Part shown: positions 57,568 to 64,000 of the stretch, piece by piece
How positions within the stretch are numbered: position 1 is the stretch's first letter
How the letters are laid out: every line of letters begins with the position of its first letter
The notes under the pieces: generated by a model
Database searches by the model: none
Told to the model about the DNA's origin: nothing
What the model saw: the letters and a program-made list of their open reading frames with translations, nothing else
Program-made: the position numbers and the translations under genes
Source of the DNA: Paramylibacter ulvae
Lineage (GTDB): Bacteria; Pseudomonadota; Alphaproteobacteria; Rhodobacterales; Rhodobacteraceae
Direction of reading: 5' to 3'
DNA: 64,000 nt
Assembly: GCF_014652655.1 (NCBI RefSeq)
Contig: NZ_BMZF01000009.1
Span: 55,021-119,020, forward strand

Positions 57568-57597
57568 CTTGCGAGCTGCACGAAGAGTTCTTATTTA
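57568..57597 (+). promoter_or_regulatory. RpoH (sigma-32) heat-shock promoter of clpB
   Basis: CTTG (57568-57571), an 18-base spacer and CTTATTTA (57590-57597) match the alphaproteobacterial RpoH pattern CTTG-N17/18-CYTATNT. It lies about 80 bases upstream of the clpB start, a known heat-shock gene. Confidence 0.75.
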
Positions 57598-57675
57598 TTT
57601 TGAGAAGGCTTGCATCTGACGTGCCTAACATTGGGCGTCAAATTTCATAGCAAGTGCTTAACAAAGGAGATGAAC

Positions 57676-60285
57676 ATGGACTTTGAAAAGTTCACTGAAC
57701 GGTCTCGGGGCATGATTAATGCTGCTCAGACCATTGCGATGCGCGAAAACCATCAACGATTTTCACCTGAACATTTGCTAAAAGCGCTGTTGGATGACAG
57801 CGAAGGTTTAGCCGCCAACCTGATCAAGGCATCGGGCGGCAACCCAGAGCGCGCGTTACAAGATGTTGACGCGAAGCTTGCCAAAATACCCAAGGTTACG
57901 GGCGATAGTGCGAGCATTTATTTGGATACCAAAACAAATAGGGTATTCGATGAGGCGCAGAAGTTGGCGCAAAAGGCAGGCGACAGCTTTGTACCTGTGG
58001 AACGGATGCTCACGGCGTTGTGCATTGTGAAAACAGATGCGCAAGAGGTTTTGAAAAACGCCGGTGTGAATGCACAAGGCTTAAATGCAGCGATCAATGA
58101 TATTCGCAAAGGCCGCACCGCGGATAGCGCGAGTGCTGAGGATGGATATGATGCGTTGAAAAAATACGCACGTGATCTGACCGCGGCGGCGCGTGACGGC
58201 AAGATTGATCCGATCATTGGGCGCGACGAAGAAATTCGCCGCACGATGCAAGTATTGTCACGCCGAACCAAAAATAACCCCGTTTTGATTGGTGAACCCG
58301 GTGTTGGTAAAACAGCAATTGCCGAAGGTTTGGCGCTTCGTATTGTGAATGGTGATGTGCCAGAAAGTTTGCAAAACAAAACGCTGATGGCGTTGGATAT
58401 GGGCGCATTGATTGCAGGTGCGAAATATCGTGGTGAATTTGAAGAGCGATTGAAGTCCATTTTAACCGAGGTCACAGAGGCCGCGGGCGAAATCATTTTG
58501 TTCATCGACGAAATGCACACGCTGGTTGGTGCAGGTAAATCAGAAGGTGCGATGGACGCATCGAACCTGTTGAAACCTGCATTGGCGCGTGGTGAATTGC
58601 ACTGTGTTGGTGCGACTACGCTCGATGAATATCGCAAGCATGTTGAAAAAGACGCGGCATTGGCACGGCGTTTCCAGCCTGTGTTGGTTGAAGAGCCAAC
58701 AGTTGCGGATACCATTTCAATTTTGCGCGGTATTAAGGAAAAATACGAGCTACACCATGGTATTCGCATTTCCGATAGCGCATTGGTTGCGGCGGCGACT
58801 TTGTCCGAACGTTATATCACCGATCGATTTTTGCCAGACAAAGCGATTGATTTGATGGACGAGGCCGCATCGCGGTTGCGTATGGAGGTTGATTCCAAGC
58901 CAGAAGCATTGGATGCAATTGATCGTGAGTTATTGCAAAAGCAAATCGAAGTGGAGGCGTTGAAATCCGAAACGGATGCGGCATCGCAGGATCGATTGAA
59001 AAAATTGCAAAAAGATGTATCTGAATTGCAGGAACAATCCAGTCAAATGACCGCAAAATGGCAAGGCGAGCGTGATAAGCTGGCTTCTGCTCGTGATATC
59101 AAAGAAGAGCTTGATGGCGCGCGCGTGGCATTTGAAAACGCAAAACGTGCGGGTGATTTGGGCAAGATGGGTGAATTGCAATACGGCGTCATTCCTGAAT
59201 TGGAAAAGAAATTGTCAAAGGCCGAAGAAGCCGGCGACGATGTTATGGTCGAAGAGGCTGTGCGCCCAGAACAAATCGCATCGGTTGTCGAGCGTTGGAC
59301 AGGTATTCCCGTTGATAAGATGCTGGAGGGCGAGCGCGAGAAGCTGTTGAAAATGGAAGACGCAATCGGCAAGCGCGTGATTGGACAATTTGATGCGGTA
59401 CATGCTGTTTCAAATGCTGTGCGCCGTGCGCGTGCGGGTTTGAATGATCCTAAGCGACCGCTAGGTTCATTTATGTTTTTGGGGCCAACGGGTGTCGGTA
59501 AGACCGAGTTGACCAAAGCATTGGCCGAATATCTGTTTGATGACGATAGCGCGATGGTGCGGATTGATATGTCCGAGTTCATGGAAAAGCATTCGGTTGC
59601 GCGTCTGATCGGGGCACCTCCTGGATATGTTGGATATGACGAAGGCGGTGTGTTGACCGAGGCTGTGCGTCGTCGTCCATATCAAGTGTTGTTGTTTGAT
59701 GAGGTCGAAAAGGCCCATCCAGATGTGTTCAACGTGTTGTTGCAGGTATTGGACGATGGGCAATTGACCGATGGTCAGGGGCGCACCGTTGATTTCAAAC
59801 AAACCTTGATCATTTTAACATCGAACCTAGGATCGCAAGCGTTGAGCATTTTGCCCGATGGTCAAGATACCGAAGAAGCAAAAGGCCAAGTGATGGAAGC
59901 GGTGCGGGCGCATTTCCGCCCTGAATTCCTAAACCGTTTGGATGAAATCGTCCTGTTTGATCGGTTAAGCCGTGAAAATATGGACCGGATCGTTGATATC
60001 CAACTGGCGATTTTGGCCAAACGTTTGGAAGGGCGCAAAATTACACTTGATGTTGATGATGCCGCGCAAACGTGGCTCGCCGACCAAGGGTATGATCCCG
60101 TGTATGGGGCACGTCCGTTGAAACGAGTTATCCAAAAAGCACTGCAGGATGAGTTGGCCGAATTGTTGCTGTCTGGTGATGTGCTGGATGGCAGTGCGGT
60201 AAAAGTAACCGCAAATGACACGGGGTTGATTTTGAACGGTAAGTCAAAACCACCGCGAAAACCATCGGATGCAAAGATACACTAA
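57676..60285 (+). CDS. clpB: ATP-dependent disaggregase ClpB
   Basis: An 869-residue hexameric AAA+ chaperone that rescues aggregated proteins with DnaK. N-terminal Clp repeat domain, first Walker A GEPGVGKT (about 206-213), the coiled-coil middle domain (about 410-530), second Walker A GPTGVGKT (about 603-610) and pore loop GYVGYDEGG are visible. The ATG at 57676 follows AAAGGAG; an ATG two codons earlier is possible. Expression is from an RpoH-type promoter. Confidence 0.97.
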   Translation: MDFEKFTERSRGMINAAQTIAMRENHQRFSPEHLLKALLDDSEGLAANLIKASGGNPERALQDVDAKLAKIPKVTGDSASIYLDTKTNRVFDEAQKLAQKAGDSFVPVERMLTALCIVKTDAQEVLKNAGVNAQGLNAAINDIRKGRTADSASAEDGYDALKKYARDLTAAARDGKIDPIIGRDEEIRRTMQVLSRRTKNNPVLIGEPGVGKTAIAEGLALRIVNGDVPESLQNKTLMALDMGALIAGAKYRGEFEERLKSILTEVTEAAGEIILFIDEMHTLVGAGKSEGAMDASNLLKPALARGELHCVGATTLDEYRKHVEKDAALARRFQPVLVEEPTVADTISILRGIKEKYELHHGIRISDSALVAAATLSERYITDRFLPDKAIDLMDEAASRLRMEVDSKPEALDAIDRELLQKQIEVEALKSETDAASQDRLKKLQKDVSELQEQSSQMTAKWQGERDKLASARDIKEELDGARVAFENAKRAGDLGKMGELQYGVIPELEKKLSKAEEAGDDVMVEEAVRPEQIASVVERWTGIPVDKMLEGEREKLLKMEDAIGKRVIGQFDAVHAVSNAVRRARAGLNDPKRPLGSFMFLGPTGVGKTELTKALAEYLFDDDSAMVRIDMSEFMEKHSVARLIGAPPGYVGYDEGGVLTEAVRRRPYQVLLFDEVEKAHPDVFNVLLQVLDDGQLTDGQGRTVDFKQTLIILTSNLGSQALSILPDGQDTEEAKGQVMEAVRAHFRPEFLNRLDEIVLFDRLSRENMDRIVDIQLAILAKRLEGRKITLDVDDAAQTWLADQGYDPVYGARPLKRVIQKALQDELAELLLSGDVLDGSAVKVTANDTGLILNGKSKPPRKPSDAKIH

Positions 60286-60290
60286 TATCT

Positions 60291-60313
60291 ATGGCGGTCA
60301 TTTTGGCCGCCAT
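60291..60313 (+). terminator. weak stem-loop after clpB
   Basis: ATGGCGG and CCGCCAT pair around a 9-base loop, 5 bases after the clpB stop, followed only by TTTAG. A plausible but weak terminator. Confidence 0.5.
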
Positions 60314-60358
60314 TTAGCTATCTATTGTAAATCGACAAAATGCCGTTAGATAGTCCGC

Positions 60359-60472
60359 ATGGGCATGATCCTTCGTATGATATTTTTTGGGCTGGCGCGG
60401 CGCATTCTGGGGATACCTGGGATGATTATTGTTGGCGCGTTGCTCTATGCCTATTTCAAGTCAAATTTTTGA
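60359..60472 (+). CDS. candidate 37-residue membrane protein
   Basis: An open frame of 37 codons between clpB and the glutamate-synthase-like gene. The product is amphipathic then hydrophobic (MILRMIFFGLARRILG, then MIIVGALLYAYF), a credible single membrane helix with positive charges before it. There is no strong ribosome binding site. Not a recognised family. The remainder of the 275-base gap shows only the clpB stem-loop. Confidence 0.35.
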   Translation: MGMILRMIFFGLARRILGIPGMIIVGALLYAYFKSNF

Positions 60473-60560
60473 TGCCAAAATTCCGCTGCCTAAAAAACTA
60501 GCACTTGCTACTGCTGTAATAGATCATAATGTGAAACCAAGTTGAAGCGGAGGAAGTTTC

Positions 60561-62054
60561 ATGGGTTTCATTGGTAATATACTACAACTGATCGTCACGG
60601 TGTTTGTTGTCGCGCTCTGTTTTATCGTGATCGCCGCCATCATTATGTTTTTCATAGACCGTAACCAAACCGAGGATGCGGTGCGGCGTAATTATCCCGT
60701 TTTGGGGCGGTTTCGGTATTTATTCACCGAGTTGGGTGAATTTTTTCGCCAATATTTCTTTGCGATGGATCGCGAAGAAATGCCATTTAATCGTGCGCAG
60801 CGTGATTGGGTGGCGCGTGCATCAAAGGCCAAGGGGAATACCATTGCATTTGGTTCAACACGAAGCCTGACACAACCAGGTACAACGATATTTGTGAATG
60901 CCGCTTTCCCACCGCTGGATGAACAGGCTGCCAAAACCGAGCCATTGGAAATTGGCCCATATTGTAAGACCCCATTTATGGCACCGTCATTTTTCAACAT
61001 TTCTGGCATGAGCTATGGTGCGTTATCAAAACCAGCGGTGCAGGCATTGAGTGCAGGCGCGAAAAAAGCGGGCATTTGGTTGAATACCGGCGAAGGTGGT
61101 TTGTCGCCGTATCATCTTGAGGGTGGTTGCGACATTGTTTATCAAATTGGTACAGCAAAATATGGCGTACGTGATCACGAGGGGAACCTGAGCGATGATA
61201 AACTTCGTGAGGTCGCCGCGCACCCACAGGTACGCATGTTTGAGATTAAACTGGCTCAAGGGGCAAAACCGGGCAAGGGTGGTATCCTGCCCGCATCCAA
61301 GGTGGATGCAGAGGTTGCCGCCATTCGTGGTATTCCAGAGGGCCAAGCCAGCATTTCACCAAACCGACACAAAGATATCGCCAATGCGGATGAACTGATC
61401 GACAAGATTATTCATATCCGCAAGGTCACGGGAAAACCCGTTGGCTATAAAACCGTGATGGGTGATTATTCGGCCATGGCCGAGTTTTTGGATCGTGTGG
61501 TTGCGCGGGGTATCGAACATGCGCCCGACTTTATTACACTGGATGGTGGGGATGGTGGTACGGGCGCCGCGCCGATGCCATTGATGGATCTGGTCGGTTC
61601 TCCATTGGCTGAAAGTTTACCGCGTGTATCGGATCTTCTCTATGAACGCGGATTGCGACAGCGTGTGCGATTAATTGCTTCGGGCAAGTTGATAAACCCA
61701 TCTGATGTGGCATGGGCATTGGGGCTGGGCGCCGATTTTGTTGTATCTGCGCGTGGGTTTATGTTCTCGCTTGGCTGTATTCAGGCATTGAAATGTAACA
61801 AAAACACCTGCCCTACGGGGATCACCACACATGATCCGCGTTTCCAAAAAGGTTTGGTGCCGTTGGTGAAATCCGAAAAGGTTGCGAATTACGCAAATGG
61901 TGTCATCTACGAGGTGGAAACCATCGCGCATTCGGTCGGCGTAACAGAACCGCGCCAAATCAGACGCAAACATATTCGCGTCGTTCAGGCGAACGGGCGA
62001 TCAATGTCACTGGCGCGTATGTATCCGCGCCCTGATGTGTTACCCGGCAACTAA
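60561..62054 (+). CDS. FMN-binding glutamate synthase family protein
   Basis: A 497-residue protein with an N-terminal membrane helix (about residues 7-33) and a glutamate-synthase central/FMN barrel domain: FNISGMSYGALSKPAVQALS, LKLAQGAKPGKGG-like loop, DGGDGGTGAAP and a cysteine cluster CNKNTCPTG that binds a 3Fe-4S centre in GltB. It lacks the amidotransferase domain, so it is not a complete glutamate synthase; its reaction is unknown. It precedes msrPQ by 91 bases. Confidence 0.9.
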   Translation: MGFIGNILQLIVTVFVVALCFIVIAAIIMFFIDRNQTEDAVRRNYPVLGRFRYLFTELGEFFRQYFFAMDREEMPFNRAQRDWVARASKAKGNTIAFGSTRSLTQPGTTIFVNAAFPPLDEQAAKTEPLEIGPYCKTPFMAPSFFNISGMSYGALSKPAVQALSAGAKKAGIWLNTGEGGLSPYHLEGGCDIVYQIGTAKYGVRDHEGNLSDDKLREVAAHPQVRMFEIKLAQGAKPGKGGILPASKVDAEVAAIRGIPEGQASISPNRHKDIANADELIDKIIHIRKVTGKPVGYKTVMGDYSAMAEFLDRVVARGIEHAPDFITLDGGDGGTGAAPMPLMDLVGSPLAESLPRVSDLLYERGLRQRVRLIASGKLINPSDVAWALGLGADFVVSARGFMFSLGCIQALKCNKNTCPTGITTHDPRFQKGLVPLVKSEKVANYANGVIYEVETIAHSVGVTEPRQIRRKHIRVVQANGRSMSLARMYPRPDVLPGN

Positions 62055-62145
62055 TTGAAAGATTTCCAACGTCTTTGTGAATGCGCTTGTTTTGTCTTTT
62101 TCAGGCAAGCGCATTAGGTCATTATGTGACAAAGGGAGCATTGAA

Positions 62146-63057
62146 ATGACCAAGCTGAATTATTCTGACGTAACGCCCAAGGGTGAATTTTTAAACCGAC
62201 GCAATATTATTGCGGGCGCGTTGGCTAGTACCGCATTACCCCAGATCGGATTTGCGAAATCACTCGACGCAGTGAAATCTGACTACACTGTGGATACCGA
62301 AATCACTCCCAGAGACGCGGCCACCACATATAATAACTTTTACGAATTTGGTACGGGCAAGGGCGACCCGCTTGCAAATGCACATACCCTCACAACCGAT
62401 CCTTGGTCAGTTGAAATTGGCGGGATGGTCAATAATGCGGGTACCTATGGTTTGGATGACATCCTAAAGGATGTAACACTGGAAGAACGTATATATCGTT
62501 TTCGCTGTGTCGAAGCATGGTCAATGGTTGTGCCGTGGATCGGTTTTTCTTTGTCCGAACTTTTGAAAAAGGCTGATCCGCAATCGGGTGCCAAATATGT
62601 GGCCTTTGAAACGCTTTATCGCCCCGAAGAAATGCCCGGACAAAATAATAGCCGTTTTCCATACCCATATGTAGAAGGTCTCCGTCTGGACGAGGCGATG
62701 AATCCACTCGCGATGATCGCAACGGGTATGTATGGCGAAGAGCTTCCAAATCAAAACGGCGCACCATTACGATTGGTTGTACCGTGGAAATACGGATTTA
62801 AGTCGATCAAAAGCATCGTGAAAATCACGCTGACAGACGAACAACCACCCACCACTTGGAATTTGATCGCGGATAATGAATACGGTTTTTATTCCAATGT
62901 GAACCCAGAGGTGGATCACCCACGTTGGTCACAAGCATCCGAGCGCCCCATTGGTGGCGGACTGTTTGCCAAGCGTATTCCCACACTCATGTTCAATGGT
63001 TATGCAGACGAAGTCGCATCACTTTATTCAGGCATGGATTTGCGTACGAATTTTTAA
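62146..63057 (+). CDS. msrP: protein-methionine-sulfoxide reductase catalytic subunit
   Basis: A 303-residue periplasmic molybdopterin enzyme (YedY/MsrP) that repairs methionine sulfoxide in envelope proteins. The N-terminus carries a Tat-type signal ([16 protein letters not shown]), and the Mo ligand is Cys121 in [13 protein letters not shown]. The ATG at 62146 follows AAAGGGAG; an open frame to 62077 is not used. It is paired with msrQ 23 bases downstream. Confidence 0.94.
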   Translation: MTKLNYSDVTPKGEFLNRRNIIAGALASTALPQIGFAKSLDAVKSDYTVDTEITPRDAATTYNNFYEFGTGKGDPLANAHTLTTDPWSVEIGGMVNNAGTYGLDDILKDVTLEERIYRFRCVEAWSMVVPWIGFSLSELLKKADPQSGAKYVAFETLYRPEEMPGQNNSRFPYPYVEGLRLDEAMNPLAMIATGMYGEELPNQNGAPLRLVVPWKYGFKSIKSIVKITLTDEQPPTTWNLIADNEYGFYSNVNPEVDHPRWSQASERPIGGGLFAKRIPTLMFNGYADEVASLYSGMDLRTNF

Positions 63058-63080
63058 TTCGAAGCAAGGAATGAAGTGAT

Positions 63081-63689
63081 ATGTCGATGACCCAAACGCA
63101 GCGTTTGAATCAAGTTGTGAAAACAGTTCCAGCGTGGCCTATATATATAGTAGGCATTTTGCCAGGAGCTTGGCTGTTTTACCAAGCGGTTTCTAATAAT
63201 CTGGGTGCTGACCCGTTAAAGGCGCTGGAACATCAGTTGGGTGAATGGGCATTACAACTGTTGATCGCTACACTCTTGATCACACCCTTGCGCGATCTGT
63301 TCAAAATCAACCTGATTAAATACCGTCGCGCGATTGGGCTGCTAGCATTCTTTTATGCGTTGGGTCATTTGCTGACCTATTTATGGCTGGATCAGCAATG
63401 GTGGTGGGCCGCGATTTGGAAAGATATTACCAAACGCCCCTATATCATCATTGGCATGGTTTCGTTTCTGGCGATGGTGCCGCTGGCAATCACGTCAAAC
63501 AATCGATCTATCCGCAAACTTGGTCCGATAACTTGGCGCAAGCTACATCAACTAACCTATATCGTGGTGCCCTTGGCTGCGTTGCATTTCGTTTTGCTAA
63601 AAAAGACATGGCAGCTAGAGCCGATTCTGTATTTGTGCGTTGGATTGTTGCTTGTTGGGTATCGATTCTGGCGAAAGCGATCTGTTTGA
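63081..63689 (+). CDS. msrQ: protein-methionine-sulfoxide reductase heme-binding subunit
   Basis: A 202-residue inner-membrane cytochrome b-type protein (YedZ/MsrQ) passing electrons from the quinone pool to MsrP. Six hydrophobic segments and conserved His residues in YALGHLLTY and LHQLTYIVVPLAALHFV, likely heme ligands, are visible. It forms a two-gene unit with msrP. Confidence 0.93.
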   Translation: MSMTQTQRLNQVVKTVPAWPIYIVGILPGAWLFYQAVSNNLGADPLKALEHQLGEWALQLLIATLLITPLRDLFKINLIKYRRAIGLLAFFYALGHLLTYLWLDQQWWWAAIWKDITKRPYIIIGMVSFLAMVPLAITSNNRSIRKLGPITWRKLHQLTYIVVPLAALHFVLLKKTWQLEPILYLCVGLLLVGYRFWRKRSV

Positions 63690-63794
63690 CCGCGATTTTG
63701 ACTCGTTGGTTGGTTTGAATCTGTGTGTTTCGCTGATTCCGAGTCGTAAATTCGCTGAAACCGGGGTGAATCAAGCGGTGGTCACATGTGATTC
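63664..63794. other. cluster of seven GANTC (CcrM) sites
   Basis: GANTC occurs at 63664, 63700, 63717, 63735, 63741, 63768 and 63790: seven sites in 131 bases where about 0.5 is expected by chance. GANTC is the methylation target of CcrM in alphaproteobacteria. The stretch 63690-63950 has no credible gene and becomes very A+T-rich towards its right end. Confidence 0.7.
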
Positions 63795-63953
63795 ATTGGT
63801 TGAGCTAGGGGATAGGCAGTATTTTAGCTTTATTTCACCCTTTTATGCTTTGTAAATGCGATCGCTTCGAACGCCATTTATCGATTAAATTTGTTTATTA
63901 TCAGTATGTTGTATAAAATTTCAGAAAAGATGTGTATTTTTTGTAAAAAGGGG

Positions 63954-63982
63954 TTGCGGGTTTTGTTGGGTCACACTAAAAG
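63954..63982 (+). promoter_or_regulatory. putative rRNA-type promoter at the right edge
   Basis: TTGCGG (63954-63959), a 17-base spacer and TAAAAG (63977-63982), followed by a GC-rich CCCCCTTACCGG and preceded by an A+T-rich region that could act as an UP element. The layout resembles Rhodobacteraceae rRNA promoters; the operon itself would lie beyond the window, so this is inference. Confidence 0.4.
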
Positions 63983-64000
63983 CCCCCTTACCGGAAGGGA

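Noticed and set aside
1..64000. Genomic island, prophage or insertion sequence
   Set aside because: No integrase, transposase, phage structural gene, terminal repeats at a tRNA, or run of genes with clearly different base composition was seen; tRNA-Val has no duplicated 3' end in the window that I could find.

Overview
The window looks like chromosomal DNA of an alphaproteobacterium, most likely a marine member of the Rhodobacteraceae (roseobacter group) with unusually moderate G+C (about half, by eye). The reasons are inference from gene content: aerobic cobalt-inserting CobN and CobO, the order DUF1674 - rsmB - heparinase - purH - lspA - DUF3035 - paired M16 proteases - mutL - rmuC, a DinB with a short cysteine-rich N-terminal extension, an alphaproteobacterial-type RpoH promoter before clpB, and GANTC (CcrM) sites. 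I see no prophage, insertion sequence, integrase or CRISPR array. Genes are densely packed with many 4-base stop/start overlaps.

Layout. 0-5.3 kb: 5'-truncated window edge with dapA (partial), a soluble lytic transglycosylase, a DMT transporter, an FAD oxidoreductase. 4.8-12.8 kb: a cobalt/B12 region on the minus strand: a cobalamin riboswitch heads hupE, cobW and a GNAT gene; cobN, cobO, DUF5665 and an FMN reductase follow; a tiny YjzC-like gene runs the other way between the two halves. 13-20.8 kb: smc, a second lytic transglycosylase, an aldehyde dehydrogenase, a TauE-like exporter, a 1-Cys peroxiredoxin. 20.9-26.3 kb: ugpBAEC glycerol-3-phosphate importer plus an EEP-family phosphodiesterase, preceded by five TGTC units at an exact 11-bp period (a Pho box array); the divergent gene is free-methionine-(R)-sulfoxide reductase. 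26.8-28.7 kb: RidA, a small membrane protein and a lone HNH endonuclease. 28.7-36.1 kb: rbfA, truB, rpsO and pnp in ancestral order, interrupted by a sulfotransferase, DUF1643, a hydrolase and a transporter. 36.2-51 kb: dapB, then a long plus-strand run from rsmB to DUF3422. 51.1-54.5 kb: an orphan formate dehydrogenase alpha subunit, a stand-alone WGR protein, rpmJ and tRNA-Val(GAC). 54.6-63.7 kb: N-formylglutamate amidohydrolase, dinB, pyrF, clpB, an FMN-dependent glutamate-synthase-like protein and msrPQ. The last 300 bases hold a dense cluster of GANTC sites and what looks like a strong rRNA-type promoter firing out of the window.

How the parts fit. The strongest regulatory stories readable from sequence are (1) B12 feedback on cobalt uptake and insertion through a riboswitch whose expression platform can hide the hupE ribosome binding site, and (2) phosphate-starvation control of glycerol-phosphate/phosphodiester scavenging through the Pho box array, with the EEP protein in the place where many bacteria carry ugpQ. 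Methionine-sulfoxide repair appears twice (free methionine by MsrC, periplasmic proteins by MsrPQ). I did not find an obviously new multi-gene defence or mobile system; the least explained items are the HNH protein with an EVE/PUA-like front half, several very small ORFs, and the GANTC cluster.
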